Of a DNA stretch of 64,000 nt, positions 54,070 through 62,711 are shown piece by piece. Origin of the DNA: Cereibacter_A sp052244495 (GTDB taxonomy: Bacteria > Pseudomonadota > Alphaproteobacteria > Rhodobacterales > Rhodobacteraceae); NCBI GenBank assembly GCA_052244495.1, contig JBQPXH010000014.1; one strand, written 5' to 3'. Position 1 is the stretch's first letter. Every line of letters starts with the position of its first letter. The notes under the pieces were generated by a model that worked only from the letters and a program-made list of their open reading frames with translations, was not told where the DNA came from and searched no databases. A program made the position numbers and the translations under genes.

Positions 54070-54771
54070 TCAGGTGGTCCGGCTCGTCTGTCCCGCCAGC
54101 CGCGCGGAGGCGGAGGCGAGGACGGCGCCGGAATGGTCGAAATGTGCATTGAGCGCGGCCAGGAGACCGGGCGTGTCCCGCGTGCGAAGGGACGCGACGA
54201 TGCGCATGTGCTGCGCGCTCGATTCCTCGGTCTCGGGCGAGCGGGACTTGCCCACCTCGAGGTAGAATTTCAGCGGGACCGAAAGCACGCGATACATGCG
54301 GATCAGCACCGTGTTGCCGGTGGCTTCGATCATTGCCATGTGGAAGTCGTAGTCGCGCGCCGCCGCATCCGACACGGTCAGCGCGCGCACCATGCGGGCA
54401 TCGGCCTCGGCCATGCGCTCCAGCGTCTCGTCGGTCGCGCCCTGCACCGCCAGCGGCGCCGCCCCGGTCTCGACGATGCGGCGGAAGTTCAGCACGTCGC
54501 CCAGTGTCTTGGGCGAATGGTCGAAATGCTGCGCGAAGACCGAGAAGATCGGGTCGAAGTCGGGCTGCCGGACGCGGGCACCGCGACGGGTCTTCTCGAT
54601 CAGTCCGAAGGCCTCGAGGTGGATCATCGTCTCGCGCACGGTGTTGCGCGCCACTCCGAACCGCTCGGCAAGCTCACGTTCGTTGGGCAGCAGGTCGCCG
54701 ACCTGCATCCGCTCGACGATCTCGCGACGCAGCACCTCCCGGATGTCCTCGACTGCCGATTGCCCTGCCAT
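54070..54771 (-). CDS. GntR/FadR-family regulator of the TRAP operon
   Basis: 233 residues. N-terminal winged helix-turn-helix (VGDLLPNERELAERFGVARNTVRETMIHLEAFGLI) and C-terminal FCD ligand domain (FRRIVETGAAPLA, then DYDFHMAMIEATGN with metal-binding Asp/His). Regulators of this type repress uptake and catabolism of sugar acids until the substrate binds. Gene order regulator-dctP-dctQ-dctM on one strand. A TGGT-N3-ACCA site sits 20-40 bases upstream of its ATG, pointing to autoregulation of the whole operon. Confidence 0.9.
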   Translation of the reverse strand: MAGQSAVEDIREVLRREIVERMQVGDLLPNERELAERFGVARNTVRETMIHLEAFGLIEKTRRGARVRQPDFDPIFSVFAQHFDHSPKTLGDVLNFRRIVETGAAPLAVQGATDETLERMAEADARMVRALTVSDAAARDYDFHMAMIEATGNTVLIRMYRVLSVPLKFYLEVGKSRSPETEESSAQHMRIVASLRTRDTPGLLAALNAHFDHSGAVLASASARLAGQTSRTT

Positions 54772-54791
54772 GGCCTCCCCTCCACTGGCGC

Positions 54792-54812
54792 TTGGTCCGA
54801 TGGTTGGACCAA
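54792..54812. promoter_or_regulatory. Candidate FadR-type operator
   Basis: TGGTTGGACCA (54801-54811) fits the TGGT-N3-ACCA consensus of FadR-family GntR regulators. It also sits inside a larger inverted repeat TTGGTCC-N7-GGACCAA (54792-54812). The site is just upstream of the regulator gene and is the likely autoregulatory operator. Confidence 0.6.
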
Positions 54813-54884
54813 AGTTGCCTCTTTCGATGGCGCAGGAGGCAGCGGGCTGTCAACCGGAAAAATCTCGGGATGACGCGGGTCGGC

Positions 54885-55787
54885 TCAGTCGTCGGTCCAG
54901 GCGACAGAGGCCATCAGCGTGCGGTAGGCCGTGGCGAGATGGGCATCCAGCGCGGTTGCGGCACCGCAGGCGTCGCCGTCCAGAACTGCATCGATCACGG
55001 CGAGATGTTCGTTCAGCGCCGCGAGGTTACGGCGCAGCTCGTCCCGCTTGTTCCACCGGTAGTGGAAGTGGACGATGATCGAGATCGTCCGGCTGAAATC
55101 GAGGATGAAGCGGTTCCGCCCCGCGAGGCAGAGCAGCCGGTGGAAGCGTGCGTCGAGGGCCGGGAAGGCGGTCAGTTCCTCCTCCGGGGCGGCCGCAAGC
55201 GCCTCATGCTCGGCCCGCATCGATTCGAGCGCGGCACGCAGGGGCCCGCCCGGCGCCGCAGCCGCAAGGAGACCCGAAAGGGCGTGGCGCTCGAACATCT
55301 CGCGGACCGCGAACATCTCCTCGGCGAAGGCGCGGGTGAAGCCCTTGAGCACCCAGTGCCGGTTCGGCTGCTTCTCGATCAGGCCGAAGGGCTCGAACCG
55401 GATCAGGAACTCGCGCATCGCGGCGACCGGCACCCCCAGCCGCCGCGCGAGGTCGGATTCCTGCAGGCGCGTGCCAGGCGGCAGGTCTCCCTGCAGCACC
55501 CAGGCGAGGAACGGCTCCTCGACCAGCTCCTGCCGCGGGCGGGTCTCGCCCTCGTCGAACCGGTCCGAAGGGGAGGGAGAGCGCAGCACCACCTTGCGCC
55601 GCCCCTCCCAGGACAGGAGGCCCGCTTCGGCCAGATGGGTCAGCACCGCCCGCACGGTCGTCCGACTCGCCTGAAGCTCGGCCGCAAGCTCGCCCTCGGA
55701 GCCCAGTTCCGCCCCCACCGGCAGGGAGGCCAGCCGATCGAGCAACCGATTTACCAGCATCTTGAACAGGTTCCTGTCGCGCGCCAT
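54885..55787 (-). CDS. GntR-family regulator with two winged-helix domains
   Basis: 300 residues. The N-terminal part (1-70) is one GntR wHTH (GSEGELAAELQASRTTVRAV, then GLLSWEGRRKVV). A second wHTH follows at about 85-155 (LPPGTRLQESDLARRLGV, AAMREFLIRFEPFGLI), then the FCD-type helical domain with FHRLLCLAGRNRF. Two DNA-binding domains on one chain are unusual in this family. The ATG at 55787 has AGAGAGGG upstream. Divergent from the zinc dehydrogenase-altronate dehydratase genes, so it probably controls them. Ligand unknown. Confidence 0.82.
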   Translation of the reverse strand: MARDRNLFKMLVNRLLDRLASLPVGAELGSEGELAAELQASRTTVRAVLTHLAEAGLLSWEGRRKVVLRSPSPSDRFDEGETRPRQELVEEPFLAWVLQGDLPPGTRLQESDLARRLGVPVAAMREFLIRFEPFGLIEKQPNRHWVLKGFTRAFAEEMFAVREMFERHALSGLLAAAAPGGPLRAALESMRAEHEALAAAPEEELTAFPALDARFHRLLCLAGRNRFILDFSRTISIIVHFHYRWNKRDELRRNLAALNEHLAVIDAVLDGDACGAATALDAHLATAYRTLMASVAWTDD

Positions 55788-55842
55788 GCCGCCCTCTCTG
55801 CCGTCCAGCCGTCCGCAGGAATTGATTTGACGCGAACGGTTC

Positions 55843-55853
55843 TTATTAAATAA
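55843..55853. promoter_or_regulatory. AT-rich palindrome between divergent genes
   Basis: TTATTAAATAA lies in the 130-base space between the double-wHTH regulator and the zinc dehydrogenase gene, the only AT-rich tract here. TTGACG is at 55827. It could be a -10 element for either direction or an operator for the regulator; spacing does not settle which. Confidence 0.4.
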
Positions 55854-55917
55854 AAAACACACGCAGCGGGCAAGCCGCCGCCTCGTTCTACCGCTCCCTC
55901 CCATGCGAAAGTGCCCC

Positions 55918-56910
55918 ATGAGCCTGATGAAAGCCCTTGTCTGCGTCGAACCCGGCCGGTTCGAGCGGCAGGACCGCCCCCGCCCCGAAGCCAAGCCGGG
56001 TCACATCCGGGTCAGGATCCTGCAGGTGGGGATCTGCGGCACCGATTATCACATCTATGGCGGCCATCAGCCCTTCCTCGCCTATCCGCGCGTCATGGGG
56101 CACGAGCTGTCGGGGCGGGCGACGGAGGCTTCGGCCGACGGGCGCATCGCAGAGGGCGATCTCGTGGTCGTCAATCCCTATCTCACCTGTGGCACCTGCC
56201 GCGCCTGCCGGGCGGGCAAGCCCAACTGCTGCGAGAACATCGCCGTCCTCGGCGTCCACACCGACGGGGGAATGTGCGAGGAGATCGTGGTGCCCGAGGG
56301 GAATGTCTACGGCGCCGAGGGGCTGACCGAGCAGTCGGCGGCGATGGTCGAGTTCCTCGCCATCGGCGCCCATGGCGTGCGCCGCGGCGGCGTGCCCGCG
56401 GGCAGCTCGGCGCTCGTCGTGGGGGCGGGGCCGATCGGCATCGGCGCGGCGCTCTTTGCGGCGATCGAGGGGGCCGAGGTCACCCTGCGCGACACCTCGC
56501 CTTCGCGCCTTGCGCTGGCGCGGAAGGTGCTGCCCGAGGCGCGGACCGAACTCGTCGGCGAGGAGGCGGCCGCGGTCTATGACACTGTGTTCGACGCGAC
56601 CGGCAACATCCGGGCGATGAACGCGGGCCTCCGGTATGTCGGCCACGGCGGGGCCTATGTGCTCCTGTCGGTGGTGAAGGGCGACCTCTCTTTCGCCGAT
56701 CCCGAGTTCCACAAGCGCGAGACCACCCTCTTTGCCAGCCGCAATGCGCTGAAGGAGGATTTCGAGCATGTGATCGCCCAGATCCGCAACGGCCGCGTGC
56801 CGGTCGCGGCGCTGGCGACCCATGCCACGAGCTTCGAGGATGCCGTCACCAACCTGCCGATCTGGGCCGAGGACCGCGGCACCCTCATCAAGGCGATCAT
56901 TCGTGTCTGA
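55918..56910 (+). CDS. Zinc-dependent aldonate/polyol dehydrogenase (MDR family)
   Basis: 330 residues. Catalytic zinc site GICGTDYHIYGG and GHELSG; structural zinc cysteines in CGTCRACRAGKPNC; Rossmann motif VVGAGPIGIGAALFA. The branch includes L-galactonate/L-gulonate 5-dehydrogenases (LgoD, RspB-like) and threonine dehydrogenase relatives. With the two genes that follow, oxidation of L-galactonate to D-tagaturonate or of L-gulonate to D-fructuronate is likely. ATG at 55918 (or 55927) without a strong ribosome site. Its stop overlaps the next gene by 8 bases. Confidence 0.82.
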   Translation: MSLMKALVCVEPGRFERQDRPRPEAKPGHIRVRILQVGICGTDYHIYGGHQPFLAYPRVMGHELSGRATEASADGRIAEGDLVVVNPYLTCGTCRACRAGKPNCCENIAVLGVHTDGGMCEEIVVPEGNVYGAEGLTEQSAAMVEFLAIGAHGVRRGGVPAGSSALVVGAGPIGIGAALFAAIEGAEVTLRDTSPSRLALARKVLPEARTELVGEEAAAVYDTVFDATGNIRAMNAGLRYVGHGGAYVLLSVVKGDLSFADPEFHKRETTLFASRNALKEDFEHVIAQIRNGRVPVAALATHATSFEDAVTNLPIWAEDRGTLIKAIIRV

Positions 56911-58003
56911 CATCCGCACCCCCGTGCTCCAATTTGGCACCTCGCGCTTCCTGCAGGCCCATGCCGACCTGTTCTTCTCGGAAGCCGCCGAGCCGCGTGC
57001 CGTGACCGTCGTGCAAAGCTCGGGCGACCCGTCGCGGTCGGGCCGCCTTGCGGCTCTGGCCTCGCCCCTGGGTTTCCCGATCGTCATCCGTGGCCTGAAG
57101 GACGGCCTCGCCTGCGAGGAAGAGCGGCGCGTGACCTCCGTCAGGCGCACGCTCTCGACTGCGACCGACTGGGACGAACTGGTCCGCGTCTTCTGCAACG
57201 AGGTGGAGCTGGTGATCTCGAACACCGGGGATGCGGGCTATCAGGCGCGCCCGGCCGATCTCGGTGCCGCTCCGTCGCAGTCGATGAGCTTCCCGGCCAA
57301 GCTCTTCCATCTGCTCGCCGCCCGGTTCGAGGCGGGCGGGCGTCCGCTGACGATCATGCCGATGGAACTCGTGCCCGAGAACGGCCGCGTGCTCCGCGAG
57401 CGGCTCCTCGCGATCGGCTTCGGCAACGGGGCGCCGGCGCGGATGATGGACTGGCTCGCGAGCCTGCGGTTCGCCAACAGTCTCGTGGACCGGATCGTGT
57501 CCGAGGCGCTGGAGCCGGCGGGTGCGGTGGCCGAGCCCTATGCGCTCTGGGCCATCGAGCGCGCGCCGGGGATCGCCGCGCCCTGCGCCCATCCCGCGGT
57601 GCAGCTCGTGGACGATCTCGAGGAGATCGAGCGGTTGAAGCTGCATGTGCTGAACCTTGGGCACACGTCGCTGGTGGATTTCTGGAAGCGCCGCGGCGGC
57701 GCGCCCGATGCGCTGGTGCGCGAGCTGATGGACGGGCCCGAGGGCCACGCGCTGATCGAGCTTTACGAAAGCGAGGTCCTGCCCGGCTTCGCCCACAAGG
57801 GTCGCGGTGAAGAGGCGCGGGCCTATCTCGAGGTGACGCTCGACCGGTTCCGCAACCCGTTCCTCGATCACCGGATCGCCGACATCGCCCAGAACCATCC
57901 CCAGAAGGCCGAACGGCGCATCGGCGCCTTCCTCGACTGGGTGGGCCGCTCCGGTCCCGACATGCCCGACCTGCACGCCATCCTGAAGAGAGCCCGCGAA
58001 TGA
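56903..58003 (+). CDS. Tagaturonate/fructuronate reductase-like protein (mannitol dehydrogenase family)
   Basis: 366 residues from a GTG start within the previous gene. VLQFGTSRFLQAHAD, ELVISNTGDAGY, SFPAKLFHLLAARF, NSLVDRIVSE and the catalytic KLHVLNLGHTS (Lys246, Asn251, His254) match the polyol/mannitol dehydrogenase family. It is about 110 residues shorter than E. coli UxaB or UxuB, lacking part of the C-terminal helical domain, yet the key triad is intact. It probably reduces tagaturonate to altronate for UxaA. ATGA overlap with uxaA. Confidence 0.8.
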   Translation: MSDIRTPVLQFGTSRFLQAHADLFFSEAAEPRAVTVVQSSGDPSRSGRLAALASPLGFPIVIRGLKDGLACEEERRVTSVRRTLSTATDWDELVRVFCNEVELVISNTGDAGYQARPADLGAAPSQSMSFPAKLFHLLAARFEAGGRPLTIMPMELVPENGRVLRERLLAIGFGNGAPARMMDWLASLRFANSLVDRIVSEALEPAGAVAEPYALWAIERAPGIAAPCAHPAVQLVDDLEEIERLKLHVLNLGHTSLVDFWKRRGGAPDALVRELMDGPEGHALIELYESEVLPGFAHKGRGEEARAYLEVTLDRFRNPFLDHRIADIAQNHPQKAERRIGAFLDWVGRSGPDMPDLHAILKRARE

Positions 58004-59502
58004 CCGCCAGCCGCCCTGCCTTCATGCATCTGAGCCCGGCCGACACGGTGGGCATCGCGCTCCGTGCCCTCTCGGCGGGTGAGGAGGCGCTGGGCGTCAC
58101 GCTCGGCGCCGACGTGCCGCTCGGCCACAAGTTCGCGGTGACGGCGATGCCCGCGGGCGCGGCGGTGGTGAAATACGGGCAGGTGATGGGCGTGGCCACG
58201 GCGGACATCGCGCCGGGCGATCATGTGCACAGCCACAACTGCGCCATGTCCGAGAGCCATTCGGACCGCTCCGACGCCACGGGCACCCTTCATGCCGCGC
58301 CCGAGCGGCAGAGCTTCGAAGGCTACCTGCGCCCCGACGGGCGGGTGGGGACGCGGAACTACATCGGCATCATGGCCTCGGTGAACTGCTCCTCCACCGT
58401 CTGCAACGCCATCGCCGAGGCCGCGAACCGCACCCTCCTGCCGCGCTTTCCGGGGATCGACGGTTTCGCGCCCATGGTCCACGACCAGGGCTGCGGGATG
58501 GCCAGCGCAGGCGAGGGCTTCGATGCGCTCGTCCGCGTTCTCAAGGGCTACCGCGACCATCCTAACTTCGGCGGCGTGCTGATCGTGGGCCTCGGATGCG
58601 AGGTCAACCAGCTCACGCTCTACAAGCCCACCGACTGGACCGAGGCGCGCATCGGCATCTTCAACATTCAGGATGTGGGCGGCTCGGCCTCGGCCGTGCG
58701 CCGCGCGCTGGAATTGCTGGAGCCGATCTGCTCGGCCGCCAACGAGGACCGGCGCAGCGAGCAGCCGGTCTCGAAGCTGGTGCTGGGGATGCAGTGCGGC
58801 GGCTCGGACGGCTTCTCGGGCATCACCGCGAACCCCGCGCTCGGCGTCGCCTCGGACATGCTGGTGGCTGCGGGAGGCACCTCGATCCTCTCCGAGACGC
58901 CCGAGATCTACGGCGCAGAGCATCTGCTGATCGCCCGCGCCGATGCCGAGACGGGGCGCAGGATCGAGGGCATGATCGACTGGTGGCGCGACTATGCCGC
59001 CCGCAACGGCGCCTCGCTCGACAACAACCCCTCGCCGGGCAACAAGAGGGGCGGGCTGACCACGATCCTCGAGAAGAGCCTCGGCGCGGTGGCCAAGGGC
59101 GGCCTCTCGCCGCTCTCGGGCGCCTTCGCCTATGCCGAACCGATCCGCATTCCGGGCTTCGTCTACATGGACAGCCCCGGCTACGATCCGGTGGCTGCGA
59201 CGGGGCAGGTGGCGTCCGGCGCGAATCTCATCGCCTTCACGACGGGGCGCGGCTCCTGCTTCGGCGCGAAGCCCGCGCCCTCGATCAAGCTCGCCTCGAA
59301 CAGCGACCTTGCCCGCCGGATGCCCGAAGACATGGACATCGACTGCGGCGTGGTGATCGAGGAGGGCGTGAGCCTCGAGGAGATGGGCCGGCGGATCTAC
59401 GACCTGCTGCTCGACACGGCCTCGGGCAAGAAGTCGAAGTCCGAGGAATTCGGCTATGGCGACAACGAGTTCGTGCCCTGGAAGATCGGCGCCACGCTCT
59501 GA
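58000..59502 (+). CDS. uxaA: Altronate dehydratase
   Basis: 500 residues, the usual full-length form: N-terminal SAF-like domain (about 10-85, GHKFAVTAMPAGAAVVKYGQ with GDHVHSHN) and the large dehydratase domain (GYLRPDGRVGTRNYIGI, HDQGCGMA, GLGCEVNQL, QCGGSDGFSGITANPALG in parts). The enzyme removes water from D-altronate to give 2-keto-3-deoxygluconate, with Fe2+. It ends the three-gene sugar-acid operon; a sensor kinase gene follows after 64 bases. Confidence 0.93.
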   Translation: MTASRPAFMHLSPADTVGIALRALSAGEEALGVTLGADVPLGHKFAVTAMPAGAAVVKYGQVMGVATADIAPGDHVHSHNCAMSESHSDRSDATGTLHAAPERQSFEGYLRPDGRVGTRNYIGIMASVNCSSTVCNAIAEAANRTLLPRFPGIDGFAPMVHDQGCGMASAGEGFDALVRVLKGYRDHPNFGGVLIVGLGCEVNQLTLYKPTDWTEARIGIFNIQDVGGSASAVRRALELLEPICSAANEDRRSEQPVSKLVLGMQCGGSDGFSGITANPALGVASDMLVAAGGTSILSETPEIYGAEHLLIARADAETGRRIEGMIDWWRDYAARNGASLDNNPSPGNKRGGLTTILEKSLGAVAKGGLSPLSGAFAYAEPIRIPGFVYMDSPGYDPVAATGQVASGANLIAFTTGRGSCFGAKPAPSIKLASNSDLARRMPEDMDIDCGVVIEEGVSLEEMGRRIYDLLLDTASGKKSKSEEFGYGDNEFVPWKIGATL

Positions 59503-59566
59503 CCGCTTCGCAAGCCGCTTGCCCCCGCACAGCGGCTGCCGCCAAGATGGAGCGAGGAGGATCGCC

Positions 59567-61360
59567 TTGCCCCGTCCCACCTTCGCCTCGTTTCGCCGGA
59601 GTTCCGGAAGCCTGCTGCCGGCGGCCCTCCTGCTGGCAGGGACGCTCGCACTCGCTGCAGCAACCTATTTCGGGGTGCGCTTTGCGGGCCTGTCCGCGCT
59701 CGACGCCGATCTGCGCGACCGCCTGACCGTCGCGCGTCATGCCGTCGTGGCCGAGGTCGAGCGCTTCCGCTATCTGCCGGGCCTCGTCGGGCAGGATGCA
59801 CGGGTGCTGGCGCTCCTGTCCGGTGCGGCGCCGTCGGAGGCGGCCAACGTCTATCTGCGGCGGGTGCGCGAACTGTCGGGTGTGGACGAGATCTATGTGA
59901 TCGACCCCACGGGCGACACGGTGGCGGCGAGCAACTGGAACGAGCCCGGCAGCTTCCTCGGCCAGAACTACGGCTTCCGTCCCTATTTCCGCCGTGCGCT
60001 GGAGGAGGGCGAGGCGCGCTATTACGCGGTCGGCGTCACGACCGGCAAGCCGGGCTACTTCCTCGCCTCGCGCCTCGGTCCGCCGGAGCGTCCTCTGGGC
60101 GTGGCTGTGGCGAAGGTGGACCTTGCCGGGCTGCAATCGACCTGGGTGAGGGCGGGCGAGGCAGTGGCCCTGGCCGACCCCCTGGGCGTCGTCTTCCTAG
60201 CCGGACCGCAGGGCTGGCTCTACCGGCCGCTCGCGCCGCTGAGCGAAGAGGACCGCGCCCTTCTGCGCGCGGAGCGGCGGTATGCGGGCCTTTCGGCCGA
60301 AGGGGCGGAGCCGCTCCTCTCGGCGATGACGACCGATGCCGGCGAGGAGCTTCGTATGGCTGATGCCGTGATCGCGCCCGATGACTGGCGCCTGCTCGTC
60401 GGCCTTCCGGTCGCCCCCGCCATCGCCACGGCCCGGCTGTCGGCACTCATCGTGGCTCTGGCGGGATTCCTCGCCTCCGCCGGCCTCATGGCGTGGAACG
60501 AGCGCCGCCAGCTTCTGCGCGAGCGGCTGAACCAGCACGCGCTGCTCGAGCGCGCCGTGGCGGAGCGCACCGAGGCGCTGGCGCACGAGATCGAGGAGCG
60601 CCGCCGGGCCGAGCGCGAACTGCGCGAGACGCATGAACATCTCGTGCATGCGGCAAAACTCGCGGTGCTGGGGCGCATGTCCTCGACCATCGTGCACGAG
60701 GTGAGTCAGCCGCTCTCGGCGCTCGAGGCGACGCTGGCCGCGGCCGAGCTGCACCTCGGGCGCGAGGACCGGGAGCGGACGATGCGCTCGGTCCGTTCGG
60801 GTCGGGATCTGCTGGTGCGGATGCAGAAGATGGTGAAGGCGCTGAAGAGCTTCGGTTCGCGCCAACGGCTCGATCCGCCCGAGGCCGTCGAAATGGGTGC
60901 GGTGGTGGCCGCCGCGGCCGAGGTACTGGCCCCGCGGCTGCGCGAGCTGGGCGTGAGGCTCGACCTGCCGCCCGCCGGGGCGCTGCCGGCCGTGCGCGGC
61001 CATGCGGTGCGGCTCGAGCAGGTGGCCACGAACCTCATCCTGAACGCCGCGGAGGCCACGGCCTCGGGCGGCGGGAGCGATCCGGTCGAGGTGCGGCTCG
61101 ACCCGGTGGACGGCGGCCTGCGGCTCACCATCGCCGATCGGGGGCCCGGCATCCCCGAGGCGCTGCGCGACAAGATCCTCGAGCCCTTCTTCACCACGCG
61201 CACCACGGGCCTCGGGCTCGGCCTCTCCATCGTGCGCACCATGCTCGACCAGATGGCCGGACACCTGAGCTTCGCCGCGCGTCCGGGCGGTGGAACGATC
61301 ACGCGCGTGGATCTCGCGCTTTACGAGCCGGGCCGCGAGGCGCTACGCAGACGCGCATGA
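59567..61360 (+). CDS. DctB-like sensor histidine kinase
   Basis: 597 residues if the TTG at 59567 is used; GAGGAGG lies 6 bases upstream and no ATG fits. First membrane helix at about 17-36, a periplasmic sensor region of about 245 residues with a PAS-like segment (VYLRRVRELSGVDEIYVIDPTG), second helix at about 287-306, coiled coil, HisKA box STIVHEVSQPLSALE with His377, and HATPase motifs NLILNAAEATA, IADRGPGIPE and TGLGLGLSIVRTM. The design matches DctB, which senses C4-dicarboxylates; ligand here is unknown. Coupled by ATGA to the regulator gene. Confidence 0.88.
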   Translation: MPRPTFASFRRSSGSLLPAALLLAGTLALAAATYFGVRFAGLSALDADLRDRLTVARHAVVAEVERFRYLPGLVGQDARVLALLSGAAPSEAANVYLRRVRELSGVDEIYVIDPTGDTVAASNWNEPGSFLGQNYGFRPYFRRALEEGEARYYAVGVTTGKPGYFLASRLGPPERPLGVAVAKVDLAGLQSTWVRAGEAVALADPLGVVFLAGPQGWLYRPLAPLSEEDRALLRAERRYAGLSAEGAEPLLSAMTTDAGEELRMADAVIAPDDWRLLVGLPVAPAIATARLSALIVALAGFLASAGLMAWNERRQLLRERLNQHALLERAVAERTEALAHEIEERRRAERELRETHEHLVHAAKLAVLGRMSSTIVHEVSQPLSALEATLAAAELHLGREDRERTMRSVRSGRDLLVRMQKMVKALKSFGSRQRLDPPEAVEMGAVVAAAAEVLAPRLRELGVRLDLPPAGALPAVRGHAVRLEQVATNLILNAAEATASGGGSDPVEVRLDPVDGGLRLTIADRGPGIPEALRDKILEPFFTTRTTGLGLGLSIVRTMLDQMAGHLSFAARPGGGTITRVDLALYEPGREALRRRA

Positions 61361-62676
61361 CCCGCGGCTCCATCGCCTTCATCGACGACGAACCCCAGCT
61401 CTGCGCCGCCGCGGCCGACTGGCTCGAGGCTTCGGGCTTCGAGGTCGAGACCTTCACCGACGCCGCGCTGGCGCTCGGCCGGATCGAGCCCGCGCGCTGC
61501 GACTGCGTCGTGACCGACCTGCGCATGCCCGGCCTGGACGGGCAGGAGGTGCTGGCGCGGCTGCGGGCCTCGGACCCGGACCTGCCGGTGATCCTGCTCT
61601 CGGGCCATGGCGACGTGCCGGTGGCGGTCGAGGCGATGCGGATGGGCGCGCACGACTTCCTTGAAAAGCCCTACGGCGCCGAGCATCTGGTCGAGGTGCT
61701 CGACCGGGCGGTTGACCTGCGCCGGGTGCGGCGCGAGGCGCGGACCGCGCGCCGCTCGGATCTGGCCTCGGCCCGGATCGAGGGGAGGCTTGTCGGCACC
61801 TCGTCCGCCATCGCCGCGCTGCGCCGGGTGGTGCAGGAGCTGTCGGACGTGGCGGTGGACCTGCTGATCCGCGGCGAGACCGGCTCGGGCAAGGAAGAGC
61901 TCGCCCGCACCTTCCACGACTTTTCGCGCCGGGCGCGGAGGCCCTTCGTGGCGATCCATTGCGCGGGTCTGTCCGAGGCGCAGTTCGAGGCCGAACTCTT
62001 CGGGCACGAACGCGGCTATCTGGCCGGAACCGCTGCCGCACGGATCGGCAAGCTTGAACATGCGAGCGGGGGGACGGTCTTCTTCAACGAGATCGAGGCG
62101 ATGCCGTTCTCCCTTCAGTCGCGTCTCCTCAGGGCGATGCAGGAGCGGGGGGTCGAGAGGCTCGGCTCGAACGCGCTGCGGCCCGTCGACCTGCGCATCA
62201 TGGCGGCCACACGGGTGGACCTGCCCGCGGAAGTGGCGGCGGGGCGGTTCCGGTCGGACCTCTACCACCGGCTCTCGCCGGTCACGCTGGACCTGCCGCC
62301 GCTGCGCGAGCGTGCCGAGGACATCCCGCTCCTTTTCATGCGCTTCGCCGAGGAAGCGGCGGCCCGCTTCGGCCGGCCGCTGCCCGCCGTGCGCGAGGCC
62401 GACCTGCGGGCATTGCGCAGCCACGGCTGGCCGGGCAACCTGGGAGAGCTGAGGTCGGCCGCCGAACGCGCGGTGCTCGGGCTTCGTCCCGCGCCGCAGG
62501 AGTCCGAGGCGGGGCAGCTGCCGCTGCCCGACCGGCTCGCGCGCATCGAGGCGGAGATGATCGCCGAGGCGCTCGCGGACTCCGGCGGCTCGTCCGCCGA
62601 GGCCGCCGAACGGCTCGGCATTCCGCGCCGCACCTTGAACGAGAAGATCGCGCGTTACGGCTTGCGAGGGGATTGA
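61357..62676 (+). CDS. DctD-like response regulator lacking the sigma-54 contact motif
   Basis: 439 residues. Receiver with FIDDEP and Asp54 (VVTDLRMPG); AAA+ domain with Walker A GETGSGKEE and FRSDLYHRL; C-terminal Fis-type helix-turn-helix (SSAEAAERLGIPRRTLNEKIARYG). The GAFTGA loop is replaced by Gly220-Tyr-Leu-Ala-Gly-Thr, and Walker B reads VFFNEIEAM, with Asn244 in place of the catalytic Asp. It therefore probably does not activate sigma-54 polymerase in the normal way and may act as a plain DNA-binding regulator, as NtrC of R. capsulatus does with sigma-70. Likely target is the TAXI transporter downstream. Confidence 0.88.
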   Translation: MTRGSIAFIDDEPQLCAAAADWLEASGFEVETFTDAALALGRIEPARCDCVVTDLRMPGLDGQEVLARLRASDPDLPVILLSGHGDVPVAVEAMRMGAHDFLEKPYGAEHLVEVLDRAVDLRRVRREARTARRSDLASARIEGRLVGTSSAIAALRRVVQELSDVAVDLLIRGETGSGKEELARTFHDFSRRARRPFVAIHCAGLSEAQFEAELFGHERGYLAGTAAARIGKLEHASGGTVFFNEIEAMPFSLQSRLLRAMQERGVERLGSNALRPVDLRIMAATRVDLPAEVAAGRFRSDLYHRLSPVTLDLPPLRERAEDIPLLFMRFAEEAAARFGRPLPAVREADLRALRSHGWPGNLGELRSAAERAVLGLRPAPQESEAGQLPLPDRLARIEAEMIAEALADSGGSSAEAAERLGIPRRTLNEKIARYGLRGD

Positions 62677-62677
62677 G

Positions 62678-62711
62678 CGGGCAAGATCTTGCCCGAAGAT
62701 CCGGGCAATCT
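62678..62711. promoter_or_regulatory. 18-bp perfect palindrome plus third half-site
   Basis: CGGGCAAGATCTTGCCCG (62678-62695) is a perfect palindrome starting two bases after the response-regulator stop. A third copy of the half-site, CGGGCAATCT, follows at 62702-62711. The array lies about 165-195 bases upstream of the TAXI gene and is a plausible binding site of the DctD-like regulator. The palindrome might also act as a short hairpin after the regulator gene. Confidence 0.55.
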
